Positions 23,549 through 31,892 of a DNA stretch of 64,000 nt are shown piece by piece; the first letter of the stretch is position 1, and every line of letters starts with the position of its first letter. The stretch covers positions 1 through 64,000 of the forward strand of contig CAJULB010000005.1 in assembly GCA_910587005.1 (NCBI GenBank). Reading direction: 5' to 3'. The notes below the pieces were generated by a model, which saw nothing but the letters and a program-made list of their open reading frames with translations, was not told the DNA's origin and searched no databases. The DNA is from an uncultured Christensenellaceae bacterium. GTDB taxonomy: Bacteria > Bacillota > Clostridia > Christensenellales > Borkfalkiaceae. The position numbers and the translations under genes were made by a program.

Positions 23549-23641
23549 AATAAATAGTGCGGAAATTTTTAAAAACCGCTTTAATATAACCCTTTAACAA
23601 AATATGAACAAAATTCACAATTTAACATAAATTATGAAAAT

Positions 23642-24145
23642 TTACATTATATTACACAGCAAGCACGCTAAAATTGTTGAAATCAATGTAGAAATTAACA
23701 CAATCACAATCGGCACGGCAAGTTTTTTCACTTTTAAGCCCGCAAAATAAACGGCGGAAATGTAAAATACGGTTTCGGACGAGCCGAAGCAAACGCACGC
23801 GCACCTTGCAATATAGCTGTCCGCGCCGTGCTCGGCGATAATTGCGTTTAAGTAGGCAAGCGAACCGCTTCCCGAAAACGGTTTTATTAAAACAAGCTTT
23901 GTCAGCTCGGGCGGTATTCCCAAAAAGCCGAACGCGGGCGACAAAAGGTTTGTCAGCGCGTTTGAAAGTCCCGACTTTTCGAATACGGCGCACATCATAA
24001 AAATTGCGGCAAGGCAGGGTATTAAAGATATTGTAAAGCTTACCGCTTCTTTAACGCCCGCCGAAAATTCGTCGTAAATTTTAACCTTTTTAACCGCCGC
24101 AAACACGAAAACCACCAAAAAAATTGCGGGTATAACGTAAACCAT
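23642..24145 (-). CDS. spmB: spore maturation protein B
   Basis: The 167-residue membrane protein has about four to five hydrophobic helices and the SpmB/nucleoside-gate pattern ('SLIPCLAAIFMMCAVFEKSGL', 'KPFSGSGSLAYLNAII', 'CFGSSETVFYISAVYF'). SpmA and SpmB together are needed for full dehydration of the spore core. It follows spmA with a two-base gap, the usual paired operon. Confidence 0.93.
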   Translation of the reverse strand: MVYVIPAIFLVVFVFAAVKKVKIYDEFSAGVKEAVSFTISLIPCLAAIFMMCAVFEKSGLSNALTNLLSPAFGFLGIPPELTKLVLIKPFSGSGSLAYLNAIIAEHGADSYIARCACVCFGSSETVFYISAVYFAGLKVKKLAVPIVIVLISTLISTILACLLCNIM

Positions 24146-24147
24146 TT

Positions 24148-24744
24148 TCAGCCTTTAAACCCCGCTTTACGTTTGCGTTTTTTAATGAACCGCATACCCC
24201 CGACCTTTTGGGACAGCACAAACAGCGCAACGCCCAGCCCGGTAGATACGCACGTGCATATCAGCGAGGGCAAAAATATATCGAACGACGAAGCGCTTCC
24301 CGCGCCAGCGCGCAACGCAATGACCGTTGAAGGGATTAGCTGGATGGAAGTAGAGTTGATTACAAACAGAAGTTTTTGCGCAAACGTGTTTTTGTCCTTT
24401 TCCAGCTCGCCTATCGCTTTGACTGCGTAGGGAGTTGCCGCCCCGCCAATGCCCAGCAGATTGCAGGATAAATTCATTGCCAAATTTTCCAAAGCCGTTT
24501 CGTTTTCCGTTTTGAAAAGCTTTTTCGAAAGCGGTTTCAATACCTTTGCCGCGCCTTTTGAAAGCCCGCTTTTTTCCGCGAGTTTGGAAAGCCCCATCCA
24601 TACCGCGTAAATGCAGAATAAAGTCAAAGCCATTTTAGCCGAGCTTTCCGCCCCGCCGAGCAAGGTCGGCAATAGTTCGTCCGGCGCGATAAACAGCATT
24701 GTCGCCGCCGAAGCTATAAAAACAACCGTGAAAATTGCGTTCAT
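24148..24744 (-). CDS. spmA: spore maturation protein A
   Basis: The 198-residue protein contains about five membrane helices with the nucleoside-gate signatures 'AVWMGLSKLAEKSGL', 'NLSCNLLGIGGAATPYAVKA' and 'NSTSIQLIPSTVIALRA'. It works with SpmB in spore core dehydration and heat resistance. It follows a Cys-rich small gene by 43 bases on the same strand, so the three may be co-transcribed. Confidence 0.93.
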   Translation of the reverse strand: MNAIFTVVFIASAATMLFIAPDELLPTLLGGAESSAKMALTLFCIYAVWMGLSKLAEKSGLSKGAAKVLKPLSKKLFKTENETALENLAMNLSCNLLGIGGAATPYAVKAIGELEKDKNTFAQKLLFVINSTSIQLIPSTVIALRAGAGSASSFDIFLPSLICTCVSTGLGVALFVLSQKVGGMRFIKKRKRKAGFKG

Positions 24745-24787
24745 AAATTAATTTATGAGGACAAGCGCAATAAAATTCTGCAACACG

Positions 24788-25057
24788 TTAATTTTTGTCG
24801 GCGTTTAAATCTTCCAGGCGTTCCTCCAAAATCAGTTTTATGCCGTTAATCTGTGTAAGAGCCGTTTCAAGCTCCTTTAATACGCGCCCGCTTGATATCG
24901 CGGGATAATATTTCGAACGCCAGTTTTCGCAGTAAAAATGCTTTTGCTTTGTTTCGCCGAATTTTTTGCAGTGCCCGCAGTCCGTCCTTAAAAAACAGCA
25001 GTATCCCTTGCTGTAATACGCTTCAAAACTTCCGCAGTTGAAACATTTATGCTCCAT
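24788..25057 (-). CDS. Cys-rich small protein with C-terminal coiled-coil
   Basis: I start at the ATG at 25057, placed eight bases after AAAGGAG; an upstream ATG at 25081 lies before that site. The 89-residue protein has eight cysteines in its first half ('CFNCGS', 'YCCFLRTDCGHCKKFG', 'YCENW'), a plausible two-metal binding arrangement. A C-terminal helix ('LKELETALTQINGIKLILEERLEDL') is likely a coiled-coil. The family is not recognised. It lies upstream of spmA-spmB. Confidence 0.7.
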   Translation of the reverse strand: MEHKCFNCGSFEAYYSKGYCCFLRTDCGHCKKFGETKQKHFYCENWRSKYYPAISSGRVLKELETALTQINGIKLILEERLEDLNADKN

Positions 25058-25194
25058 TTTGATTTCTCCTTTGTTTATCATATTTGAAATATAAATTAAT
25101 CATTTATAAAATGCATGATGGCTGCAAATTTGAAGAAAAGTTTTTATCGTAAACTTTAACTTGAAATGATTTTATCACAGTAAAAAATAAAAAA

Positions 25195-25740
25195 CTTCAC
25201 TTATCAACATCTTGCTAAACTTTTTTTAACTGTCATTTTAAACATCTTTTAACTGTCATTCTGAGCGACAGCGAAGAATCTGATTGTCTTATGAGCCGCC
25301 TTAACCTACGTTGTAAACCACAATCAGATGCTTCGGCAAGCCTCAGCATGACACTATTCTGTCATTTCGAGCGTAGCCGAGAAATCCACCCGTGTAAGCG
25401 CATAGGACTTTGGGATTTCTCCGCTCGCTTTTGCTCGGTCGAAATGACGGAAACGGTAATATGCGCTCGGTCGAAATGACGGTAAGAATAGTCTTGCTGT
25501 CATTCTGAACGCAGTGAAGAATTTGAATATCCAAAGCTTACCCCCTGCCTTCGGCACAAGATTATCCAAAGCTTACCCCCTGCCTTCGGCGGGGGGATTA
25601 AGGGGGGGTGGCTTTACCAACTTAACAAACATTATAAACCACAATCAGATGCTGACGCGATTGACGCTATGCGTAACAATCGCTAATCCGTCGCTTTGCT
25701 CCTTACGGCCAAAGCGTCAGTACAAGTTTCAACATATTGT
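25195..25740. repeat. dense cluster of dispersed repeats upstream of metG
   Basis: About 550 bases hold no credible gene. Visible copies: short ATTCTGA units at about 25252-25286 and 25498-25530, a CAGATGCTTCGGC/CAGCATGAC unit at about 25318-25355, GTCATTTCGAGCG units at about 25361-25400 and 25412-25480, two CCCCCTGCCTTCGGC units at about 25538-25612, and a long reverse ATTCTGA unit at about 25640-25715. Confidence 0.85.
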
Positions 25741-25793
25741 AAGGCTCGGTATGATATGTATTAACTATGTTTTTCCTCGCTGTTCAAATTTAA

Positions 25794-25822
25794 TTTACAT
25801 TTATTTTCAGTTGTGCTATACT
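25794..25822 (+). promoter_or_regulatory. SigA-type promoter of metG
   Basis: TTTACA (25794-25799) and TATACT (25817-25822) are 17 bases apart, followed by ACGGAGA and the metG ATG. Confidence 0.65.
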
Positions 25823-25847
25823 TTTTTGGAAACAAACGGAGAATGAT

Positions 25848-27878
25848 ATGAAAGAGAAATTCTATTTGACTACGGCTATAACTTACACCTCCGGCAAACC
25901 GCATATCGGCAACACTTACGAGGCGATTTTTTCCGACGCGATTGCGCGCTTTAAGCGTATGCAAGGCTACGACGTGTTTTTTATGACGGGCACGGACGAG
26001 CACGGACTTAAAGTCGAACAGAAAGCCGCCGATAAAGGCGTAACCCCTAAGCAGTTCGTTGACGAGGTTGCGGGCGAAATCAGGCGCATATGGGACTTGA
26101 TGGACGTTTCCTACGATAAATTTATCCGCACGACTGACGATTACCATGTTTCCGCCGTACAGAAAATTTTCAATAAACTATATAAGCAGGGCGATATTTA
26201 CAAGGGCGCTTACGAGGGCTTGTACTGCACGCCGTGCGAAAGCTTCTGGACGGAAAGTCAGCTTGTAAACGGCAAGTGTCCCGACTGCGGAAGGGAGGTA
26301 AAGCCCGCCAAAGAGGACGCGTATTTCTTTAAAATGGGCAAGTACGCCGACAGACTTGTAAAGCATATCGTTACCCATCCCGAATTTATTCAGCCCGCTT
26401 CCCGCAAGAACGAAATGATGAACAACTTCCTTCTTGCGGACGAGTTTATCGGCAAGACGGACGGGGAAATTTTAAAAGCTGTTGAAAGCGGTTCTTTAAA
26501 GACGAAATTGCAGGATTTGTGCGTTTCGCGCTCTACTTTTAAATGGGGCGTGCCCGTGAACTTCGATAATAAACACGTAGTTTACGTCTGGCTTGACGCG
26601 CTTACCAACTATATAACCGGCGCGGGCTATACCGGCAATTGTAAAAACGGCTGTGAAACGGCGCCCGCATACAAAAAATACTGGCCCGCAGACGTGCATA
26701 TTATCGGCAAGGATATTCTGCGTTTTCATACCATTTACTGGCCGATTTTCCTTATGGCGCTGGGCGAAGAATTGCCCAAATGCGTTTTAGGGCACCCGTG
26801 GCTTTTGCAGGGCGGCGACAAAATGTCCAAAAGCAAGGGCAACGTTATGTACGCCGACGATATGTCTGAAATTTTCGGCGTGGACGCGGTGCGATATGTT
26901 GTTTTGCACGAAATGCCTTACGCCGACGACGGGATTATCACATGGGAGCTTATCTGCGAAAGAATAAATTCCGACCTTGCCAACGTTTTGGGCAATTTGC
27001 TGAAAAGAACGGTTTCAATGACGAATCAGTATCTCGGCGGAGTTGCCGAAAAAACGGGCGCGGAGGGCGAACCGGACAAGGACTTTGAGCAGGTTATCCG
27101 CGGAACATACGCGCGCGTTGCGGCTAAGATGGAAGAATATAAGGTTTCGGACGCGCTGGACTGTCTGTGGACGCTTTTCCGCAGAGCAAACAAGTATATT
27201 GACGAAACCGCGCCGTGGCTTTTGGCAAAGGACGAAAGCAAGAAGGGAAGGCTTTCGGAAGTGTTGTATAATCTGCTTGTATCTTTGGATATAGGCGCAA
27301 ATATTTTAAAGTCGTTTATGCCTAAAACTGCGGAAAAGATTTTGTCGGAAATAGGCGCGGCGGCAAGGAATACTGCCGACGTAAACAGTGGCAAGGGCAA
27401 CGGCTCGGGCGAAAAGTGCGTTAAAAAATATAATGTAACTTCCGCCCCGACAACGCTGTTCGAACGTATTAAATTCGAGGATATTAAGGGGTTAATTGCA
27501 AAAACAGAAGAAAAACAGAGAATGGAGGCGGCGCCCGTGAACGGGGAAACGAGAGAGCAGATTTCAATAGACGATTTTGCAAAAATAGAAATGCGCGTGG
27601 GTACGGTTATCGCGTGCGAGGCGGTAAAAAAGAGCAAGCTTCTGCACGAAACGGTCAGCCTCGGCAACAAGCGCATATCCGTGCTTTCGGGCATTGCAAA
27701 GCACTACACGGCGGAGGAAATGGTCGGCAAGCGTGTAATAGTCGTGTGCAATCTGCCCCCGAGAGAGATGAAAGGGCTGTTAAGCGAGGGAATGATTGTC
27801 TGCGCCGAAGCGCCCGACGGTACGCTTTCAATAGTTGCGCCCGAAAAGGACGTTCCCGACGGGAGCCTGCTGTCGTGA
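25848..27878 (+). CDS. metG: methionyl-tRNA synthetase with C-terminal tRNA-binding domain
   Basis: This class I synthetase charges initiator and elongator tRNA-Met. The 676-residue protein has the HIGH-type motif 'PHIGNTY' near residue 20, zinc-knuckle cysteines in 'CTPCESFW' and 'CPDCGREV' (about 126-145), 'KMSKSKGN' near 325, and a helical anticodon-binding domain. A C-terminal OB-fold (about 575-676, 'FAKIEMRVGTVIACEAVKKSKLL') binds tRNA and supports dimerisation. It overlaps tatD by four bases. The metG-tatD-ksgA order matches the Bacillus metS-yabD-ksgA arrangement. Confidence 0.97.
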   Translation: MKEKFYLTTAITYTSGKPHIGNTYEAIFSDAIARFKRMQGYDVFFMTGTDEHGLKVEQKAADKGVTPKQFVDEVAGEIRRIWDLMDVSYDKFIRTTDDYHVSAVQKIFNKLYKQGDIYKGAYEGLYCTPCESFWTESQLVNGKCPDCGREVKPAKEDAYFFKMGKYADRLVKHIVTHPEFIQPASRKNEMMNNFLLADEFIGKTDGEILKAVESGSLKTKLQDLCVSRSTFKWGVPVNFDNKHVVYVWLDALTNYITGAGYTGNCKNGCETAPAYKKYWPADVHIIGKDILRFHTIYWPIFLMALGEELPKCVLGHPWLLQGGDKMSKSKGNVMYADDMSEIFGVDAVRYVVLHEMPYADDGIITWELICERINSDLANVLGNLLKRTVSMTNQYLGGVAEKTGAEGEPDKDFEQVIRGTYARVAAKMEEYKVSDALDCLWTLFRRANKYIDETAPWLLAKDESKKGRLSEVLYNLLVSLDIGANILKSFMPKTAEKILSEIGAAARNTADVNSGKGNGSGEKCVKKYNVTSAPTTLFERIKFEDIKGLIAKTEEKQRMEAAPVNGETREQISIDDFAKIEMRVGTVIACEAVKKSKLLHETVSLGNKRISVLSGIAKHYTAEEMVGKRVIVVCNLPPREMKGLLSEGMIVCAEAPDGTLSIVAPEKDVPDGSLLS

Positions 27879-28648
27879 AATTTATCGACGTGCACTGTCA
27901 TTTGGACGGCGGGCATTTCGGCGATTTGAACGCGCTTTTGACGGATATACGTGCGGTCTGCGTTGAAAAAATTATTATTGCCGGAGTTGATTTGCAGACG
28001 AGTGAATTTTGCCGCGAATTTGCAAAAGTCCATAATATGTGCCGTTTTACGGCGGGCTTTCACCCGACCGAGCTTAAAAATTACAAAGAAGGCGACCTTG
28101 AAAAAATAGCCGAAATCGCACAGGACAAGCGCTGTGTTGCAATCGGCGAAATAGGGCTGGACTATCACTATCCCGATACCGATAAACCCCTTCAACGGCG
28201 CATATTCACGGAGCAATTGATATTAGCCGATAAATTAGGTTTGCCCGTGCAGATACATTCGCGCGACTGCGCCGAGGATATGGTAAGTATTTTAAAGGAA
28301 TATTCCGCGCTTTTGAAAAACGGAGCGCTGATGCATTGCTATTCACATTCCCCCGAAATTGCGGCAGAGCTTCAAAAGCTGGGAATTTATTTCTCTTTCG
28401 GCGGAACAAGCACGTATTCGGGCAGTAAAAAGGCGCGCAGAACCATCGTGGCGCTTAACTTTTGCAGAATTTTATCGGAAACGGACAGCCCCTATCTGCC
28501 GCCAAAATCACGGGCGGGGCAGTTCCCAAACACTCCCGCAAGCATACCCGAAATTGTGGCGAATATCGCGGATATTAGGGGGGCAACGGTTGAAGAAACC
28601 GCGCAAACCGTATGGGATAACGCGCACAGGCTATTTAAAAAACTGTAA
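27875..28648 (+). CDS. tatD: TatD-family metal-dependent DNase
   Basis: The gene starts with GTG at 27875, overlapping the metG stop and preceded by GGGAG; a longer frame from 27614 lies within metG. The 257-residue TIM-barrel protein has metal-site motifs 'DVHCHL' at the N-terminus, 'GEIGLDYHY', 'QIHSRDCAEDM', 'HCYSHSPE' and 'SETDSPYL'. TatD enzymes are 3'-5' deoxyribonucleases or related hydrolases acting in DNA quality control. A terminator follows at once. Confidence 0.93.
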   Translation: MKFIDVHCHLDGGHFGDLNALLTDIRAVCVEKIIIAGVDLQTSEFCREFAKVHNMCRFTAGFHPTELKNYKEGDLEKIAEIAQDKRCVAIGEIGLDYHYPDTDKPLQRRIFTEQLILADKLGLPVQIHSRDCAEDMVSILKEYSALLKNGALMHCYSHSPEIAAELQKLGIYFSFGGTSTYSGSKKARRTIVALNFCRILSETDSPYLPPKSRAGQFPNTPASIPEIVANIADIRGATVEETAQTVWDNAHRLFKKL

Positions 28649-28656
28649 TAAAGTCA

Positions 28657-28690
28657 AATCCCCGCCGAAATGCACGGCGGGGATTTTTCC
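28657..28690 (+). terminator. terminator after tatD
   Basis: An 11-bp perfect stem (28657-28667 with 28675-28685) is followed by TTTCC and T-rich sequence. Confidence 0.85.
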
Positions 28691-28721
28691 TCTTAAAGTA
28701 AGGCAAACGGTTTTATTTCCG

Positions 28722-28750
28722 TTTACATTCTTAGTTTAAATTGTTATAAT
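28722..28750 (+). promoter_or_regulatory. SigA-type promoter of ksgA
   Basis: TTTACA (28722-28727) and TATAAT (28745-28750) are 17 bases apart. Confidence 0.7.
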
Positions 28751-28780
28751 TGTTTTATGCCTTTTAAGGTTGGGTAAATT

Positions 28781-29614
28781 ATGGAAAAAGATATTAAAAG
28801 CGTTTTAGCGGAAAATAATTTCGGCTTTAAAAAGCGTTTCGGGCAGAATTTTATAACCGATAAAAATCTGCTTGCCTCTATTGTGGAGCAGTCGGGCGCG
28901 GATAAAAACACCGCCGTTATAGAAATCGGCTGCGGCGCGGGCACGCTAACCCGAGCCATAGCCGAGCGCGCAAAAAACGTAATCGGCTTCGAGGTCGATA
29001 AAACCTTGCAGCCCGTTCTTGCGCAGACGCTTGCGGGCTTAGATAACGTTGAAGTGGTTTTCCGTGATTTTTTAAAGGTGAATTTATCCGAGCTGGAACA
29101 AAAAACTGGGGAATATGCGGTTATTGCAAATTTGCCTTACTACGTTACAACTCCGCTGATAACCAAGCTTTTGGAAGAGGGCAGGCTGTGCAAAAGCCTT
29201 ACCGTTATGGTTCAGGAGGAGGTTGCCTTACGGCTGTGCGCTAAGGAAAATACCCCCGATTATGGCGCGATTACCGCGGTTATAGCCTTGCGCGCCGACG
29301 CGGAAATTATAAAAAAAGTACCGCGCAGAATGTTTACGCCCCAGCCCAACGTGGACAGCGCGGTGGTTAAACTCACCGTCCGCGACGGACGGATTCCGGT
29401 AAAAGACGCCGAGCTGTATAAAAAGACTGTTCACGCAGCTTTTGCCGCCCGCAGAAAGACGCTTTCAAACAACCTTGTAAACGTGTTCAAGCTGACGAGA
29501 GAGCAGGCGGAAAAGGTTTTAACGGCTTGCGGGATAGGTTTAAAGGCGCGCGGAGAAACTCTTTCGCCCGAAACGTTCGCACTGCTTTCGGACGAGCTTG
29601 CAAAGTACCTGTAA
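28781..29614 (+). CDS. rsmA: 16S rRNA (adenine1518/1519-N6) dimethyltransferase
   Basis: RsmA (KsgA) dimethylates two adenines in helix 45 of 16S rRNA during 30S maturation. The 277-residue protein opens with 'FGFKKRFGQNFITDKNLL', has the SAM loop 'IEIGCGAGTLTRAIA', the catalytic 'NLPYYVTTPLI', and the C-terminal 'HAAFAARRKTLSNNL' seen across the family. The start follows AAGGTTGGG. rnmV, which usually lies between tatD and ksgA in Bacillus, is missing here. Confidence 0.97.
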   Translation: MEKDIKSVLAENNFGFKKRFGQNFITDKNLLASIVEQSGADKNTAVIEIGCGAGTLTRAIAERAKNVIGFEVDKTLQPVLAQTLAGLDNVEVVFRDFLKVNLSELEQKTGEYAVIANLPYYVTTPLITKLLEEGRLCKSLTVMVQEEVALRLCAKENTPDYGAITAVIALRADAEIIKKVPRRMFTPQPNVDSAVVKLTVRDGRIPVKDAELYKKTVHAAFAARRKTLSNNLVNVFKLTREQAEKVLTACGIGLKARGETLSPETFALLSDELAKYL

Positions 29615-29660
29615 CTTGTAAAAATTACAGCAAAGCTTTAAAAACTGCGCAGATTCCGCT

Positions 29661-29872
29661 TTGACTGCGCGTGTAAAAAGCGGTATAATAATAAATGTAA
29701 AAAACAAATGTCGGTTGAAAAATTCAGCGAAAAAGGGAGTAATTTGCGCTTGATTTGAAAAGATTGAGCGTAACGTAATTCGTCAGTACAGCGGCTTGAA
29801 GCCGTTCGGATATGTTTTAAAAAATGAGACTTGCAATCATATTAAAAGGTTGCAGGTCTTTTTATTTTTGCT
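29661..29872 (+). ncRNA. candidate small RNA with its own promoter and terminator
   Basis: A SigA-type promoter (TTGACT 29661-29666, 17 bases, TATAAT 29684-29689) and a terminator (11-bp stem, 29828-29838 with 29848-29858, then TTTTTATTTTTG) bracket about 175 nt without a useful ORF. The longest frame is 16 codons, from 29709, without a ribosome binding site. An internal hairpin AGCGGCT/AGCCGTT lies near 29790-29806. The unit is complete and isolated between ksgA and spoIVFA. Size would fit 6S RNA, but I do not recognise a family. Confidence 0.5.
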
Positions 29873-29954
29873 TACAGCCTCGGTTTTAGGCGGCGCGGCG
29901 GAAAAGCCGCAACAGCTTTAAAACCAAAATAAGAGAGAATGTGTTTATATAAAT

Positions 29955-29993
29955 AACGGCGCCCGCGCGGGGAAAACCGCGGCGGGCGCCGTT
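29955..29993. repeat. long GC-rich inverted repeat
   Basis: Arms of 12 bp (AACGGCGCCCGC and its complement) surround a 15-base centre that can itself pair. There is no T run on the plus strand, so it is not an ordinary terminator for ksgA. It lies in the 520-base gap before spoIVFA. Confidence 0.6.
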
Positions 29994-30134
29994 GCTATTG
30001 CGGAAATTCTATCACTATAATATATAAAAGACAAAAAATTTTTCCGCTTATTATATGCAACAAGCAAAAAAAGTGTTCTAAACGCAGTTCGGCGGGAATA
30101 GATTAAGGTAGACTTAAAAATTCGGAGGAAAATT

Positions 30135-30929
30135 ATGGAACAGGAACTTGACTATGCCGAAATGCTTGAAATACCCGTCAGCACGGTAAACGTAGTTAAA
30201 AAGAAAGGCTTGAATTTATTTAAGCGCAAGCCCGCAAAACGCGCCGCGGCAGAGGTTTTCGAACAGCCCGCGGAGCAGACCGAAACGGACGAACTTAAAA
30301 ACCTCGTCGTTGACAGCGTTAACGAGCGCGTCGGCGCGTACGTATATGCGGAGGACGTTTCCGACCCGCGCGACGAGCTTCCCGCCGCGGTTGCCGTAAA
30401 GCCCAAAAAGAGGGACAGGGGCAATATGGTGGTGCTGGGCGAGCTTATCGCGGTGTGCGTTATTGCCGCGGCGATATTCTTAACCAACGTATTTATGCCC
30501 ACAAGCGTTATAAATACTTTTATATCCTCGCTTGCAAACGGCAATAAAAAGCCCGCCGAGCCTGCTTACAGCGATATTAAGCTTTCATCGGTAGTCAGCG
30601 ACTTTTCCGACGCGGACATAACCGTATCCGATAACGGAGTGCTTTCTTTCACGGCGGAAGGCGCGGTTTATCCCGTATGCGCGGGCACGGTTGCGTCCGT
30701 TGCAAAGGACGGTGAAACGTACGTGGTTAAAATTGCGCATACTTCGACTTTTTCCAGCGTAATAACCGGGTTAAGCCAGGTTTATTCTCAAAAGGATACT
30801 GCGGTTGCCGCGAATATTCCGTTCGGCTATTCCGACGGTAAAACTCAGGTTCAGGTTTCTATGTACGACGGTGAAACGCTGTTAAACTGCTATACGCTTT
30901 CGGGCGAGATACCCGTCTGGAATTCGTAA
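30135..30929 (+). CDS. spoIVFA: SpoIVFA-like membrane protein with degenerate M23 domain
   Basis: The 264-residue protein has a charged cytoplasmic N-terminus (1-95), one membrane helix (about 100-118) and an extracytoplasmic C-terminal domain (about 160-264) with LytM/M23-like beta strands ('GAVYPVCAGTVASVAKDGETYVVKIAH') but without the metal-binding His/Asp set. In Bacillus SpoIVFA holds the protease SpoIVFB inactive until a forespore signal arrives. The very next gene is an SpoIVFB-like site-2 protease, which is the main reason for this call. A CGGAGGA site precedes the ATG. Confidence 0.82.
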   Translation: MEQELDYAEMLEIPVSTVNVVKKKGLNLFKRKPAKRAAAEVFEQPAEQTETDELKNLVVDSVNERVGAYVYAEDVSDPRDELPAAVAVKPKKRDRGNMVVLGELIAVCVIAAAIFLTNVFMPTSVINTFISSLANGNKKPAEPAYSDIKLSSVVSDFSDADITVSDNGVLSFTAEGAVYPVCAGTVASVAKDGETYVVKIAHTSTFSSVITGLSQVYSQKDTAVAANIPFGYSDGKTQVQVSMYDGETLLNCYTLSGEIPVWNS

Positions 30930-30952
30930 AATAAGTAAACAAGGGCGCGTTT

Positions 30953-31750
30953 ATGAAAATAAAAGTACATCCGCTGTTTTTATTCGTGGGACTGCTGTCC
31001 GCGCTGTTCGGCGGGTTACCGCAATTTGTAATATGCGTGCTGACCGCACTCCTGCACGAGTGCGGTCATATTTTTTGCGCGGCGAGAATGGGCTTCGAGT
31101 GCTCTAAAATCTCGCTTATGCCTTACGGCGCGGCGGCAACGTGCGATATAGACGGAATTTCGCCCGCGGACGAGGTGCGCCTTGCCCTGGCGGGTCCGCT
31201 TGTAAACTTGCTTTTGTGCGTGGCGGTTGCGGGGCTTTGGTGGTTCTATCCCATAACCTATGCGTATACGGACGCGGTTTTTTATTCCAGCGCCGCAATG
31301 CTCGGACTAAATCTGCTGCCCGCGTACCCGCTGGACGGGGGAAGAATAGCAAGGTGCGCGCTTTCCAAATTTTTAAAGCCCAAAACGGTGAATATAACTC
31401 TGCGCGCCGTAAATTTCGCGGTTGTTATCGCGCTTGTGCTGATATTTTTTCTCGCTTATCAGAGTTATTCCGTTATAGCAATTGCAATATTTTTGCTGTG
31501 TTCGGCGTTTTCAAAAAGTCCGCCCGCGCAAAAAATCAACTTTGCCGCCCGCAAAAAAAAGCGAGGCAGAGAAATCCGCTACGTCATTTTGGACGAAAGC
31601 GCAACCTTCCGCGACGCGCTCAGATTTGTTGACGGGAACCGTTATCTCGTATTGCAGATTTACGGCGAGGTTTTCCTCGATGAAATTACCGAAGACGAGC
31701 TGTACGAAAAATTACTGCATAAAAACATTTACGACAGAATTATAGAATAA
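30953..31750 (+). CDS. spoIVFB: SpoIVFB-like intramembrane M50 metalloprotease
   Basis: The 265-residue membrane protease has the zinc motif H35-E-C-G-H39 in a membrane helix and the second motif 'NLLPAYPLDGGR' with Asp128. About six hydrophobic segments precede a basic linker and a C-terminal CBS-like region (about 195-265, 'YVILDESATFRDALRFVD'). In spore formers it removes the pro-sequence of SigK in the mother cell. It starts 23 bases after spoIVFA, and the pair is the usual regulator-protease operon. sigK itself is not in the window. Confidence 0.92.
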   Translation: MKIKVHPLFLFVGLLSALFGGLPQFVICVLTALLHECGHIFCAARMGFECSKISLMPYGAAATCDIDGISPADEVRLALAGPLVNLLLCVAVAGLWWFYPITYAYTDAVFYSSAAMLGLNLLPAYPLDGGRIARCALSKFLKPKTVNITLRAVNFAVVIALVLIFFLAYQSYSVIAIAIFLLCSAFSKSPPAQKINFAARKKKRGREIRYVILDESATFRDALRFVDGNRYLVLQIYGEVFLDEITEDELYEKLLHKNIYDRIIE

Positions 31751-31765
31751 GATAATTTCGGAATA

Positions 31766-31803
31766 CCCGCGCAGACGGACGAAAGTCAGTCTGCGCGGTT
31801 TTA
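31766..31803 (+). terminator. terminator after spoIVFB
   Basis: A 10-bp perfect stem (31767-31776 with 31789-31798) is followed by TTTTAG. A C-rich dispersed repeat follows at about 31837-31876. Confidence 0.75.
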
Positions 31804-31836
31804 GTATGCGGCGGACGCGATATTGCTCAACACAAA

Positions 31837-31876
31837 ATCCCCCGCTCAGGCGGGGGAATAAAAGGGGGCGGGATAA
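31837..31876. repeat. copy of the C-rich/G-rich dispersed repeat
   Basis: The palindrome CCCCCGCtcagGCGGGGG is followed by AATAAAAGGGGGCGGG. The same unit type occurs at 25.6, 44.4 and 52.6 kb. Confidence 0.75.
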
Positions 31877-31892
31877 TTTATTAACAATATAA

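Noticed and set aside
25195..25740. CRISPR array
   Set aside because: The repeats are of several kinds, in both orientations and with irregular spacing; there are no unique spacers of constant length and no cas genes.
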